Shown here: positions 1-12,800 of the stretch, in pieces
Layout: the number at the start of each line of letters is the position of its first letter
Position numbering within the stretch: the stretch's first letter is position 1
Source: Polytrichum commune
Lineage: Eukaryota > Streptophyta > Polytrichopsida > Polytrichales > Polytrichaceae
Length of the DNA: 64,000 nucleotides
NCBI GenBank assembly: GCA_950295325.1
Contig: OX485808.1
Location: 42,120,527 to 42,184,526 of the forward strand
Direction: 5' to 3'
The notes under the pieces: model-generated
What the model was told of the DNA's origin: nothing
What the model saw: only the letters and a program-made list of their open reading frames with translations
Database searches by the model: none
Made by a program: the position numbers and the translations under genes

Positions 1-550
1 TCCCTTGGCCTGATCTCCCCTTCAAATAACTTACCCAAAAAGCCTAGATTACCAATACCACTACATTGTATATGGTATTTAGTGTCACATCCACTATTTG
101 CAAAGGGCTTGAATTAAATGGCCACACGACTCAAACTGTCACGCTCACTAATTGCTGATGTGATTTCATTTGTCAACATATTTATATTATGACATTTAGA
201 GTAGCACATTGCAATATGTTAGATGATAGTCTTGTGTTTGAGTATGCAAGGGGAAGATATTTTTAATCGCACTCATGGCAAGTGTCATGAGTTTACATTT
301 AAGTATGCAAGAGGAAATTGTTTTGAGCATACTAATGGCAAGTGTCATTTGTGTACACTTTAGTCAATTTGTCGACCATTTATGTAACATAGGCATGCAC
401 CTTGCCAAGATAGTAATAAGCTCTATTGAATGCCAAGTGTCATGAGGTGACAATTATGTGGAGTTGTTAATCATCGATGTAACTTAGCATAGCCCTGGGC
501 TAGATCACATCTACCTAGGATAAGGCCCCGCTTCAGACCTGCGTTCTTCA
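1..550. other. AT-rich intergenic sequence
   Basis: No convincing coding sequence. A phrase around 'gtatgcaag..gaa...caagtgtcatgagtttac' recurs at about 240-300, 300-360 and 425-450, so this looks like a diverged short direct repeat. Nothing else is recognised. Confidence 0.4.
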
Positions 551-1945
551 CTGGCCGGATGAAGCCTATCCTCCCTGCCCACTCCGCCCGACTTTGAAAA
601 ATAAAACTATCCTTGCATTCTTGAAGGCCGCTTGTCCACATAACCCATTATGAGTGCACTTCATCTTCAAGGTCCAAACTCCAATATGTATGTTCATTTC
701 CATTGAGTATATAAGCAATTGATTGGGATTTCATTTTTGAAGTAAAACTGCCAATTAAGCATGTAATTAACTCGGAAGTCCAAAATATTACAAAATCCTC
801 ATTAGCATTGAGGTTATAATTTTTGTGACCTACCATTGCAAGAGTCTTTGTCATTCTAAACGAATGCTTGTACTTCATAGCATTTGTTAATTGCAATTTT
901 CTATCGCATATAAGTCCTTCTGGGCCCACTGCAATTTGTGATTTGGAACGCCCCAAAGCTGCTCATTAATTTATTGTTGAAGGTACTACATTCAAGGGCG
1001 CTTCACACTATGGCCAAAGGTCGAGAGGCCGTCAATTTCCACCAATCAAATTGCAAGAAACCAAGAGTTCAACCTCTCGACCCTTCACACTATGGCCAAA
1101 GTCCAAAGGTTGTCGCAATTTTAATTGCTTACTTTTTGAAGAAGGCGACGGACTCTCGAAGGAAGTTTGAGTCGGATGGAAATGGAAACTTGGAAACCCA
1201 AACTATGGTTGAGAGGTTGTCGGTTAATTTTTCATTAAAAAATCAATCATTTACAAAATCTTGGCCGTTAGATTGGAGGGGTTATTTTGAGCAAGGAATA
1301 AAGTGGGATGCTCCTTTGGGTTTGGACTTTGGGCTTGGCCTTTGGAAGCTTCACACTATACCCAGCCGAAGGCTCCACTTACTATATTTTATTGACTATT
1401 TTCAACCCATTTCTTTGGACTCTCAACAAAGATTGGCCACTCAATCCCACGGCCTCTCGACTTGGATGGCCATAGTGTGAAGCGGCCCTCATTGTGTTGG
1501 GTTTCTGTATATAAAGAGATGAGGCTGACAAGCTAAGAAATTTTACCGAAGAACATGGGCATTCGCATTCTGGCCATAAGTCTATGAATATTTTATACTT
1601 CTAATTATGGCCCTCCAAACATGTGCACATAGTTGCAATGACATTTAAGAATGACAAACACCCTTTCACAAAAATGATAACCTAAGTGCTAATGAGTGTT
1701 TTTGTGATGTTTTTTTTACTTCCAGGTTAACTACATGCTTTATTGACGGTTCCACTTCAAAAATGAAATCCCAATCAATTGCTTATTTATTCAATGTAGG
1801 TGAACATATATATTGGATTTTGGACCTTGAAGATGAAGTGCACTCAATATGGGTTATATGGACAAGTGATCTTCAAGAACGTAAGAGCAATTTTATTTTT
1901 TGAAGTCGGGCGGAGTGGTTAGGAAACATGGGCTTCATCCAAGCT
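551..1945. mobile_element. Non-autonomous TIR DNA transposon, about 1.4 kb
   Basis: The left end (about 551-790) and right end (about 1725-1945) are long imperfect inverted repeats of roughly 200 bp. The outer part holds ACTCCGCCCGACTT on the left and its reverse complement on the right. Further in, both share the stretch around 'gagtgcacttcatcttcaaggtcca'. There is no transposase between them, and much of the interior is a second element (994-1490). Long TIRs without coding capacity fit a Mutator-like or other non-autonomous TIR element, but the superfamily cannot be fixed because no clean target-site duplication was found. A related end lies near 12,690-12,800. Confidence 0.6.
994..1490. 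mobile_element. Small TIR element nested in the 551-1945 element
   Basis: The two ends are inverted copies of a motif beginning GGGC(C)GCTTCACACTATGGCC and continuing to GTCGAGAGGCCGT: left at about 996-1032, right at about 1450-1489. The spacing is about 0.5 kb, with no coding capacity beyond a chance open frame. 'CTTCACACTATGGCCAAAG' also recurs internally at about 1084. It is a MITE-like insertion inside an older element. The possible target duplication TCA is too short to be trusted. Confidence 0.5.
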
Positions 1946-4117
1946 ATGTTCGGGGAAAACCAACGGCTAGTTCATTATCAGCCGACGGATTTTCCCTCAT
2001 GGCCGGTCCAAATTTTCAACCATCGGATGGCAATCCGATTGTAACTTCAATCCTCCGGCAATTAGTCGATGGACCAGAAAATGTCCCGGAAATGTAGCCG
2101 ATTCTTCTTGTGTGAGTTACTGGATTTCACGCGGAAGCATCCAAAGCCCTATTTGTCTGGGGCATCTGATGATGCACTCGAGGAAGTACCCTAAACCTTA
2201 AACTTCTTGAATTATGCAACCATTCCATGACCAAATCCAATTGCTTCTATGAAGACTTGGGGGACCCTTGGCCTTCAAGCGGTGAAGGCATTGCTAGGTT
2301 CAATTCCTGCCAAGGATATTAACTCTTCAAATTTAAAGTTTTGAACATGCCTTTCTTTTCACTTATTCAAGATTTTGTACTAAGAAATGATTTCTAATAA
2401 CTTTTCATTCATTTTTTAAACAATTAGTGCCGATATGAATTCCATTTAAGTGGATATTGGCCAATGAAAATATGAAAATATAGGCAATTGGCCGATTGAT
2501 TTTACAAAAGACCGGCTCTTGCCGATGTAAATTGGAAAAAATCCGACCCTTCGTAGCAACTACCGGCAATTAGCCACTAAGGCTTCAAAAACTTCCCGAA
2601 CTCTGCATCCAAGCAGTGAAGGAGGCGTGCCCGAGGCGGGGTCCAGCCTTGGACACATGTGATCTAGCCCGGGGCGCATGCTCCAAGGCTCCATGCTATT
2701 TTAAAGCCAATAGTAAATCCTCGATTTAGTACAAGCCTCTCGATACCTCGCATGGGTGGTTGGCACTTGCCACCTTTTCTTTTAGTATCGTTATTTGAGT
2801 AGCACTTCATGATCCTCCTCCTGCCACCACATGACTCTTTCCCCAAAAAATGCAAAAATTACTGACATTTCTCATGAGGAGCTTGCTCTCACTAATTTTG
2901 ATTTTGAAGGATTTATCCTTGCCATGTGAAATCTATGAGATCCGTCATTCTATTACTTTCATATTAAACAATTAACCATGTCATAAAGAATAAAGCGTTA
3001 ATTGTTTAAAACGATCTTAATTTCATCAAGATTGTAATAAGAGGAGGTTGTCGTTTTAGGTTTATAGATTTGGGGTTTTATATTAACTAGCGCACTTCAA
3101 TTAAGTGATTTTTTCCCCCATAATTATTTATAATTGCAAGGATCTTCCAAATATGTACAACTTGGATCCATGTGGCTAAGGAAGACAGTCCTTATTCACT
3201 AATTGTTTTTCTTAATATGACATAAATATTGAGTGGTATGTGTTCTAGTGTGGCTTCAAGACACTTTCCAAATAAAAAGGAAAGAAATGAAATTGTTTTA
3301 GAGTCTAGGAATCTGAAAGGCTAATGGGACTAAAACCTATAAGGTGGCATCAAATTGGCTAATATCCCTACAGTGGCAAAGTGCAATGGCCTCCATGAGA
3401 TAGAGGCTAATATTAACTTGTTGCTCTAATTGAAAGAAAGACTCGAGATTTCCTAATATTAACTTCTCAAATAGTGATTCAAACTTGTCTTTGATGGGGT
3501 TCTATAGGGGACACTTTAGTATAAAGTGTGCCTCATATTATAAGAGCAAGATTGACATAATTTATTATCTCTAGAGAAAGGGATAGAGGACCACCGTCCA
3601 ATTTTGATGACAAGTTTGTGATTTGAGGCGCAGTAAGCGACAAAGATCTTTTGTTGTGATGATGTCAATGGTTGCCTCAAGTACAATTCACATTTATATT
3701 TTAAAAAATCCTTGAGATGTGGATAATCTACCACTAATATGATATTTAGTTTCATATGGTATATTTATGTCACTATGGAAACTTTTTGGATGACACTTCT
3801 CATGAATAAGTGAAGAGATGTTGTCATGGATGATGGATGAGTTCATCCATTGGCCAAACCCTACCCTCTCTAGTCAACAACTTGTGATGAAACATCATCA
3901 CGGATGATTGAAATTTGGATGAAAAACTACTTGGTAAGCAACGATAATCACAACACTGCAAATCTATACTCCCCAAAAAATATTACTACAGGGAATGACA
4001 AATAATGTTGAGTTAACAGTTAGTGTTGGTCACACTATACTGCGGTTTACTATTAGTATTGAGCACACAATTAGAATTGGTGACACTAAATATCATATTT
4101 AGTGTAGTTTCTTCCCG
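1946..4117. other. Gene-poor sequence, 1.95-4.1 kb
   Basis: No gene is supported. 1.97-2.65 kb has scattered 'ccgg'/'ggccg' motifs and a repeated 'ccggcaattag' phrase (about 2,053 and 2,560), suggesting an old transposon remnant. The rest is AT-rich. A remnant of the ACACTAAATATCATATTTAGTGT family sits near 4,070-4,095. Confidence 0.35.
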
Positions 4118-4330
4118 AGAAATGGAAAGAGTGCCACTTTTTAGCACAAAAAGTCTCACTGATATTATCAAATGTGAATTTTAAAGAATTAAGAAGAGAT
4201 TGAATTTCTTGGTCATTATCCTGGTTTGCAGTGATACAGGAAAAGAATGCCACTTTTTAGCAAGAAAAGTCTCATTGATATTATCAAATGTGAATTTTAA
4301 AGAATTTAGAAGAGATTGGATTTCTTCGTC
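4118..4330. repeat. Tandem direct repeat, about 110-bp unit, two copies
   Basis: Two adjacent copies share 'gtgccactttttagca' or 'atgccactttttagca', then 'gatattatcaaatgtgaatt' and 'aagaagagattg' (about 4,130-4,215 and 4,245-4,325). They differ at scattered bases. Function unknown. Confidence 0.6.
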
Positions 4331-6978
4331 AATCTACCGTATTTATTTTAGAATCAAAAGTCAACAAAACTAGGGAACATGTATGACCATTTAACGAGTA
4401 TGAGACTCTTCACTTTGATAATGAATAGGACATTCCTATAATCTAAAAGAATTGAAAAAAGTGGGTACACCCTCAATTTGAATTTGCTAACTATTTTCTC
4501 CTAATCACGTATTTAATATCCTATGAGAAGTGAGTTAGTTGGACAAAAAATTCACCATTTAAGACCCATCTACCTTATAGCTTCTCAAATTTGGATTTGC
4601 TATATGTTAATGCAAACATGATTAATAGGAATAATGTTAATCCAATAAATCATAAGAATAGTAGAGTGAGTTTAAGTTAAGATATGGATATTTGTGCAAT
4701 AAAGAGTGTGAAACATGAGCATTCAATGTTTATTTATTTAAAAGCAACATTGTACATGTATATTTTTTACCTTACCCAAACTATAATGATTATTATAATA
4801 CCTTGCCAAGACAAACTTGGTACCTTTAGGATTTTCCAAAACCTTGCCCAGATGAACCTTGAACTATACTGGAACTACTAAATTTCAACTACGAGTAAAG
4901 TGTGGCTCAGAGTTTTTAATTTTTTTTTTTGGTTCAAATCGAAAAGATTCAATTGCTAAAGGTAACCAAAACAAACCACTGCGAGAAAAACGCCACCCAT
5001 GGACCCACAGGGCAGCAAGTAATAATACCCATATTGGCTCTAATCTTCCACGTAACGCTCTTAGTGGTAGTAAGGCCTTTGACACACCACGTCTTATCAA
5101 AACCATTCACAACATCAGGTTGTGTGGCTCAAAGTATGTTCAACATAAAGCGAATTACAATATCTAAATGTGAACCAAAGATCTTTAACCTAAGCCTTTT
5201 TTGTGATAAGACCCTTCCCCACTTTAATATAATTTGTGCTTGTTCAATCCCTTCATTTAAGGTTCTCAATAGGAAGAGAATCCCAAGCAGTGTCCGGGAA
5301 GTTTTTGGGCATATTCGGTCAAGATCCTAGTGATTCTAAATCCAGTTGGTTCCATGTTGACATCTTTCGGTTTTGCTTTCATTCATTTGAGGTATATTCA
5401 ATAGATTCCTCTAAAATGTTCAGTGATTCTCCTGAAGTCTCCAACTTCAACCGGTTATTTCTCAAACTCAACCAATTCATATGTAACTAACTGCCGGTTC
5501 TCAATAGTTTGCAATTCTAATATACAAACGGATAATTGGTGGTGATGGCAGTTTATCATCACACCATTCTATGAATTTATGGAAAGGTGGGGCGACCAAT
5601 TAAGAAGATATGTAAAGTGAACAGAGTTGGGACAATGCGTGCCTATATTAGTAGCCTTACAAGCAGACAACTTTCTCACTATTGTTATGAGAGTTATGGC
5701 AACTACATGACACTACATGAATCATGTGGTTTACCATTGTACTATGTATGTGATTTAGTATGGTAGTAAAATACATATGGTAAGTCAACCATGAACTCAT
5801 TCTGCTCAAAACATTTTAAATTTTGCTTCAAACTCAGTAGCTAATTTTTTATTCCTTTCAATGAATAAAACAATGTGAGGGTATTGGTTGGATAACCACA
5901 AAGTTAGGAATATGTAATAACGTATTCAACATTCCAAGTGTTGGCATGTGGAAGACTATAATCTAATAATGCAAGTGATAATAGTGGCCATTATTAAGAC
6001 ACATATTTTTGCAAGACTTTCTTACTATGGATGAATGATGAATTTAGCCAAATTCTCATGACCATATTAGAAAGTTACCCATGATTGGAATTTTAAAAAA
6101 TTAATTTCCTCTCGGTGTAATTTTTTGGGAGGCTATGTAGTGACAAGATATTTGGATGCTTACTTTTATCCTTTCAGTAAACTTCATATCTTCAGCCAAA
6201 TTCGTCATTGATCCCAAGGGTCCATGTATTGCAAGGAGTAAATAGGGAGATTCACACAATTTTAAGGACGTTTAAACATCAAAATAGCCTTTTGATAGCC
6301 TTACATAATGTTAAATTTGCTTCAAGGGAAAATGGAGGTACTAGTACATGGCCTTCAAAAATTTCTCTTGGGCACATCAACTCTTTTCTTCTTCATGTTT
6401 ACATAATTTACAAAAATACAAGACATTTGTGAGTAGGTCAATCAACCAAAAGACTTGGGATTTTTGGACATTGTTGACTTCTTGGGAAGTTCACTATAAT
6501 TTAGAATAGCCTTCATAAATTGTCATGTTGCATCAACAAGAGTGAACATATTGCACTATCATTGCATGGGTTGATAATGAATAATGTGGGCCACACTACA
6601 TCAAGTATACATTGTGGCTATATCTCACTAGATAGCTCTATAATCTACAAATATGGTAGATGGTGAATCCACATTCATAAATTTTATATCATTATTCTTG
6701 AAAAGAATTGGTGATAAGACCGCACAATTCCCATAGTGTGAGACCCTATCCTAAAGCTAGGAAGAACATGACTAAGTCAGACAAACACACTCCCATTCAT
6801 GTCAATTCATAAAACAACATCTATTTATATATATTTTTAATACTATTCCCACATTGTGAGGCTATTTGTATCAAGATTCAAGAACTTTAATAAGCTCTAA
6901 TTGGTAGGATTATCCTATGATGGACATTTTGTTACATGGATTGAAAATTAATTTATCAAATGAAATCCACAAATTATA
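4331..6978. other. AT-rich intergenic sequence, 4.3-7.0 kb
   Basis: Short overlapping open frames occur in several phases around 4.86-5.5 kb, but none has family features, repeat conservation or credible splice context. Nothing is annotated here. Confidence 0.35.
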
Positions 6979-8136
6979 CCGTACGTTAAGGGCAGCTTCG
7001 GCACAAAATAATTCTAAAAATAGACGCCGAATTTTTTTGAAAATTATTGACATTTTTTGCCGAATATAAAATTAATTAATTTTCAAAATTGCCGAAAAGT
7101 AAGAAATTTTAACTTCTCACTAGAATTTTACTTACACTGGAAACATATATGAATTCTGATGGAGAGAAGGTGCTCATTTTGTAATCAAGCTCACTTACAT
7201 TAGTCCACAAAGAATATGGGTTAAGAAGTAGCAAGACTCTAAGTGAGGCTTTTCAAATGTGTTGTACACAATTTTTTGGAGTCCAATTGAGCATAGAAGA
7301 TGAAGTTTTATAGAATTTTGTCCAACTAACAAAAGTTGAGAAATCAAGTAATCTTCCACCCCCAACAAGTTTTGTGTCAAAATAAATCTTTATGCAAAAG
7401 ATATGGACAAAACATTGCAGCCGTGTAAAGATCAAAAAATTAAAATGCGTTCATAACAGTTTTTCGGAGCTCATTTGTGCATAGAAGATCAACTTTTTTG
7501 GAATTTTTTTTCTCTAAGAAAAGTTTAGAAATCAAGTAATCTTCCACCCCCAACAAGTTTTGTGTCAAAATAAATCTTTATGCAAAAGATATGGACAAAA
7601 CATTGCAGCCGTGTAAAGATCAAAAAATTAAAATGCGTTCATAACAGTTTTTCGGAGCTCATTTGTGCATAGAAGATCAACTTTTTTGGAATTTTGTTGC
7701 TCTAAGAAAAGTTTAGAAATCAAGTAATCTTTCACCTCCAACAAATTTTATGTCATTTGAAGACTCTATGCAAAAGTTATGCGTGTTATAAAAATGAAGT
7801 CTAACTAGGTGCTTCACCTCAAACTTTACATATCCCATATGCATTGTTGAACACAACTCCACTCTACTTGTATAAAGCATAGAGCATTCTCAACTCTTCA
7901 CAAAATCGTGAAAGATTTATATCTTTTGTAAAACTCTTCACACAAATTGTGAAATCGTGAATAAACATTCTTGTTTACCGTTAGGTAATAACTTCTTGGA
8001 TGTATGCCGAAATTGCATTATTAAACTATTTAAAATGCCGAAATTTTTAGTAATTTTTTTTTTCCCGCCGAACACTGTTTTTTTACTTTTAATAATTATT
8101 CGGCAAGAGAGCGCCGAAGCTGCCCTTAACGTACGG
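6979..8136. mobile_element. Non-autonomous TIR element with TA target duplication
   Basis: Perfect inverted ends read (TA)CCGTACGTTAAGGGCAGC and onward, at 6,977-7,002 and 8,113-8,138. They match for 26 bp including the flanking TA, which is plausibly the target-site duplication. 'GCCGAA' motifs cluster just inside both ends as subterminal repeats. The interior is AT-rich, has no transposase and contains a 188-bp tandem duplication. A TA duplication and short perfect TIRs fit a Tc1/mariner-like or similar cut-and-paste element (inference). Confidence 0.7.
7331..7745. repeat. 188-bp tandem duplication inside the TIR element
   Basis: The phrase 'atcaagtaatctt(t)ccacc' starts at 7,343, 7,531 and 7,719, exactly 188 bp apart each time. 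The first two units are nearly identical and the third is partial and more diverged. Confidence 0.8.
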
Positions 8137-8885
8137 TAGACAAAGATTTAATCAAAGCATGCACACCCAAGAACCAACACTATGTATTGCAAGTCATATA
8201 ATTCATAGCCCCAAAATGTTTGACTGAGGTGCATAGTGTTGTTTTGAGGTTCAATGTTGGGTTTGAGTAATACCCCATATGGTAACCTTGATTGTTATAT
8301 GTATCCTCAACATGTACGAGGGAGTACATATTCACAACACCTATCATCAAGGAGAGTGAAAACATTAATGCTTGGATAAAACCCCCGGGGTTTAACACCT
8401 AATTAACACCTTAATCAAAGTCAAAGTGTTGAATTACTCAACATGAATCATAGTTAAATTTAGCAAAAATCATAGGTTTACTAATAAATCTAAATATCAA
8501 AGGTTTAACCCTAAAGGTTTCTCTAGATATATTATATACCTATAGGAGTAGATATGTATTGCACCACCAATGATGGGTGTTGGGAAGTGAAATCCTACAT
8601 GAGGCTAGAGATTTGTAATGTCTATGTAAACTCATTCACGGGAAAGGTGAAAACGAAATGACCTATTCTACAACCTAGAAACTACAACAACTATTGTATT
8701 GAGTGTCACATACTATTTGGAGTCACACATGCTATATATTTATTAATGTACATTTATTTATCAAGTAAAGAAGTTTATGTTTTACAATGTCCAAACAACC
8801 ACTTTGACCTTTGTTGGCAAAAAAGAGAGATATATAATACCTAGTTATAGCATTGTGTAATTCCAAATAGTAAGTGACACTCAAT
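8137..8885. other. AT-rich intergenic sequence
   Basis: No gene or structured repeat recognised between the two TIR elements. Confidence 0.4.
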
Positions 8886-9443
8886 ACACTACACTAAATA
8901 TGATATTTAGTGTTAGATACACTAAATACGAACGCATACACTAAACATCACTAACCCTATGAAAGTAAGTAACATTAACCGTGAATTCAAACACTAAATT
9001 TCAACTATAGTAATATGTGGAAGTTACATCCACGAATTTAGTGTTAGATATGAGAAAAAAATAACAATGATAAAAGAAGAAATCCAACATATCTTCTAGC
9101 ATTCCAACCTATCATCTTGATATTTTATGATGACTCATCATGATATTTTATGATGACTCATCTTGATATTTTATGATGACTCATCATGATATTTTATGAT
9201 GACTCATCGTGATATTTTATGATGACTCATCTTGATATTTCTGATGACTCCCCGTGGAGTAGGTAAAAACCTAGAAGCTATTGAAGAGGATTGTTTCGTA
9301 GGAGAGGAGGTGGCAGTAGGGAAGGTGGGGGCGCATTCATGTCTAACATTAAATATCAAAAAATTGAAATTTAGTGTTGAACATGATAGGGTGGTAACAA
9401 CACTAAATACAATCAAACACTAAATATCATATTTAGTGTACTT
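8886..9443. mobile_element. MITE-like element with palindromic TTTAGTGT ends
   Basis: Both ends carry the self-complementary motif ACACTAAATAT(C/G)ATATTTAGTGT (about 8,889-8,911 and 9,417-9,440). 'CACTAAAT' recurs inside. Related sequences appear in opposite orientations at about 48,233-48,440 and 48,432-48,752, with remnants near 4,070 and 27,330-27,368, so this is a multicopy family in this genome. No coding capacity was seen. Confidence 0.55.
9118..9250. repeat. 23-bp minisatellite, about 5.5 copies
   Basis: The unit TGATATTTTATGATGACTCATC plus one variable base is repeated head to tail, with near-perfect copies apart from that base. It interrupts the MITE-like element at 8,886-9,443. Confidence 0.85.
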
Positions 9444-12400
9444 AGTGTACTTTTTTCATAAAAAATTACTTTAGAAATAGCATCCAAGATTCTAACCCTC
9501 AACTTATAGGGGAATTCTTTTTACTATAGCCCTTCGAGTCATCATGGACGAGTTCAAACACATAGATGCATTGAATCCCAAACTACGCACTACTTGAATC
9601 TAGACCTAGAAACAAAAACTAAAATAGACTTAAATTGAGTACTTCCTTGTTGTTAAAAATGACGTACTAGGTGCTTTTGGCACATCTATCTAAACATAAT
9701 CTCCTAAAAGCAAGACTAGATGGGACCCCCATATAGATTTGACCAAGGCCACATTGTCCAAGTCCAACCTCGAGCCACATTCAATGCTTCCCACATGTCT
9801 AAGGTAGAAGCGTCCAACTCCAAGCACTTAGTGATCTACTTTTGGGTCTCAAAGTGGGTGGTCGCGTACTTCAAAACGATTACCAATAATATCATTATAA
9901 GAATAAAAAAAACACAATCCTTGCAATCATTCGCGAAGCCGCTTGATGCGGGTGGGCCGCAGTACTCCGCGTCTTCTCTCACACAACACCGCCTTCTTTG
10001 TCCGCTTGTCGTTTGGTTCACCATGATGTTTTGTGGGTCGATGTAGGGTTTTGGTTGGAGGCGACACCAAATGTCTCTGTGTGCTTCAAAAAACAACACT
10101 TGAAGGAGGTGTGAAGATCTAACGTTTTCACTTGACTGTGGGTATGGAGTCTCTTAGGTTTTCAGTTGAAGTTGAAGATTCAGTAGGAGTCGGTGTCCTC
10201 ATCCAAGTATGTATTGGTCGGATGAAGTGTGTTAGATCGGGATTGCGTGACGCTTTGATGTGTGTGCTCCAACAATATATGTGGCCTTCATGATTTTTAT
10301 TTTATTTTTATTTTTATTTTTATTTTTCCGATCTGATTCTGTGTCTTCGTAGAGTATATGAGTTGACGTGTGAGGTTGTTGTTTTGGTAGACAGTTTCTT
10401 AAGTTTTGGACCGTTGCTCTTGACACTTCGGACATACCTTATGTGCTACATTTGGGCGCATCTGGCACCAAAGGAACTCTATGCTAGCTCAAAATGTGCT
10501 CTTTCGCAAGATTTGTCGCTCTCCCTGTTCAGCCACGAAGCTTTACTTGGGTTATTGATATCTGTAACCATGAGATCAGAGGAGATCTATGGACTCCATA
10601 GTTTAAACTTGTACATCGCCACGAAGTTGTCTTCAATTTAGCACTGCTTTTTAAATTTCCATGTTTTTGTTAATAATGATAAAACCCTTTCCTGTGGTAG
10701 ACTTTGTGAGTCCTATTTTTTCCCTCTTGAGTTGCAAGTGCAAGTGTGGTCATCCCCTGGCACGCTTGTAAGGTTGCGACATGGTTCTGAGGTCTTGCAA
10801 ATCATTGTTAAAGCTTCAACCTTTCGATCATCAAGCTTTGAACCATTGTACTCCTTTCGAGCTATTTATTTTCGGTGTCGTCATTCAACTTACAACCTGG
10901 TCGTGTAGTTCGCCCTGCCATTCTTGTGAACCTTGTAGGTGATGGATTGAAGCAAGAACTTTTGTCAGCTGCTACATTAAATTCGATTCTTGATATGGCG
11001 GTACAATCTTCCTGTAAATTTTTAGACATGCTCCACACTTACAGGACATTATATGTGGTAAGACGAACGGAGCTTGATCAAGCCGTATGTATCTTTAGTC
11101 TTGCGTTTCTCAGGTTTTTGGATACAAGATCATCACAAAATTGCTCCAGAGATGTTTTATAAATATATATGTACATACGTAAATGATTGGCTTGCATTAC
11201 TATATGCTAACTACCTCGGTTTTTGAGTGTAAAATAACAACCAAATCCTTCTCTTGGTTTTCTGCCAAAACTAAATATCACTGAATTTGTTGTTGGTATC
11301 TGTAGAATCACCAACCCTCTCCAAGAGCTTCAATGCTGGTGGATCTTCAAAAACTCAATCACCAAATTCTGGCACTGCATCAAAGTGGAAGTTAGCACAC
11401 TGTGAAAATGATACCCCTTAGGTCTCTTCCAGTGTCAACATTCTTGAAAGTGTTCCATGATTTCGAACTGAGTTTATTTTACTTTACGGTGCTATGCCAT
11501 TGAAATGTTGTCAAACTATCCTCGAGTCCATGCTGATGAGATGATAGGTTGAATTGCCTCACAGTTGGTAAAATAACAGAGGCTCACCAGTATCATATAA
11601 CTGATACGCAGGGTTGAGATATTTTGAGGAGACTATATATTTCCCTTTCAAGTATAAGGTAAGCTTGGTGTTGACCTCTGTACTTTTTGCAGTTCCATGG
11701 TCAACTGGGCACGTCTTCAACTGAAGATGATTGTTAATACAAACCAAATGTTTTTCTGGAAGGCATCAACATTTGTTGACTACTCTTTTTGTCGTAAATT
11801 GTTTCAGCTGCCAGTGATGAAAGCAATTAGGGTGGTGAAGGCTCCAACTGATTAAATCTTTAATCTCATAATGGATTATGGGTCCAAACGCCAACAGTAA
11901 GCACTCACAGCTTTAGTTCCAGTCTATACTGTTAGACCAAGAGTGTTGTATACTCTTTCACCTTGCTCTATCAATGGGTAATATATGCAAGTATAGGAAT
12001 ACTTGCTCCTTGCACTTTGATTCAATGACATGATATTTTTGTGGCCTTCTGTTATGATACGCTTGTCTACTTTAGATAATTCAGCTTCTTCAATAGCAAG
12101 CAAAATCCTGTGCAGATGGGACCACATAGTGGGGAAGCGCATCAATTATTGAAGTTGTTGATGGTCATTAAGATATTTAGTATATATGCCTTCGTCAAAA
12201 TTCAAGGTAAATATGCAATTGTTGTATGGATTGACTACCTGCAATATGTGAATTCATGTTGGCATACTCTATCTGGTACTTTAATATTGACGTTGTTGTG
12301 TTTAGGATGTTGTTATGTAATTTGTCTCGCTTGTAGAGGAATATTTAATCAGCTTGACTGGAAAATCCCTTCTCATGGAGGGTGTATATGTTGCACACAA

Positions 12401-12689
12401 GAGAAGGCCACCGAGGAAATTCTTCTTTTGCTAATTAATATCATCTAAATTATTATGGGAACTTTCTGGAAAATCCATGTACGTCTACATTGTAACTTGC
12501 AATGAATTTATGGGAGTGAATTGTGGTAGTGGCTTCACAATGTGGTGTAACATGAATGATTGAAATGGGATTTACGTTTGCCATCCCTTCAATCAAGGTT
12601 TATGATGTTGTTCAAGAAATTGGTGGTTCTTCCTTGACATGTCTTGGACACTTGTTTTGGTAGACAGTTTCAAGTGAAAGTGAACATAT
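9444..12689 (+). pseudogene. Possible degenerate or captured gene fragments
   Basis: No intact frame is present. Several stretches nevertheless look like exons bordered by splice-like signals. Examples are the open segment 10,875-11,162, an acceptor-like 'ttggtatctgtag' before a Ser-rich segment near 11,307-11,388, and 'cctgtgcag' before 12,115. The base composition is also richer in G+C than the surroundings. The family is not recognised. It could be a decayed moss gene, or host exons captured by a TIR element, because an element end homologous to the 551-1945 TIR follows at about 12,690. A (TTTTTA)n tract lies at about 10,283-10,326. Confidence 0.2.
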
Positions 12690-12800
12690 TTATTATATTG
12701 GAATTCGGACCTTCAAGATGAGATGTGCTCAAAATGAGTTTTGTGATCAAGCGGACTTCAAGAATGCAAGAGCAACATATTTTTGAAGTCGGGCGGGCGG
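12690..12800. mobile_element. Lone copy of the 551-1945 element terminus
   Basis: This matches the right end of the 551-1945 element: 'ggaccttcaagatgaga', then 'cggacttcaagaatgcaagagcaa' and 'tttttgaagtcgggcggg'. Its partner end was not found within the neighbouring few kb, so it is a truncated copy or the end of a strongly decayed element. Confidence 0.5.

Noticed and set aside
938-1480. 180-residue open frame at the window start
   Set aside because: It spans the inverted repeats of the nested element and matches no protein pattern.
9836-10641. Overlapping open frames on both strands near 10 kb
   Set aside because: Short, mutually overlapping, no motif; kept only as part of a low-confidence gene-debris entry.
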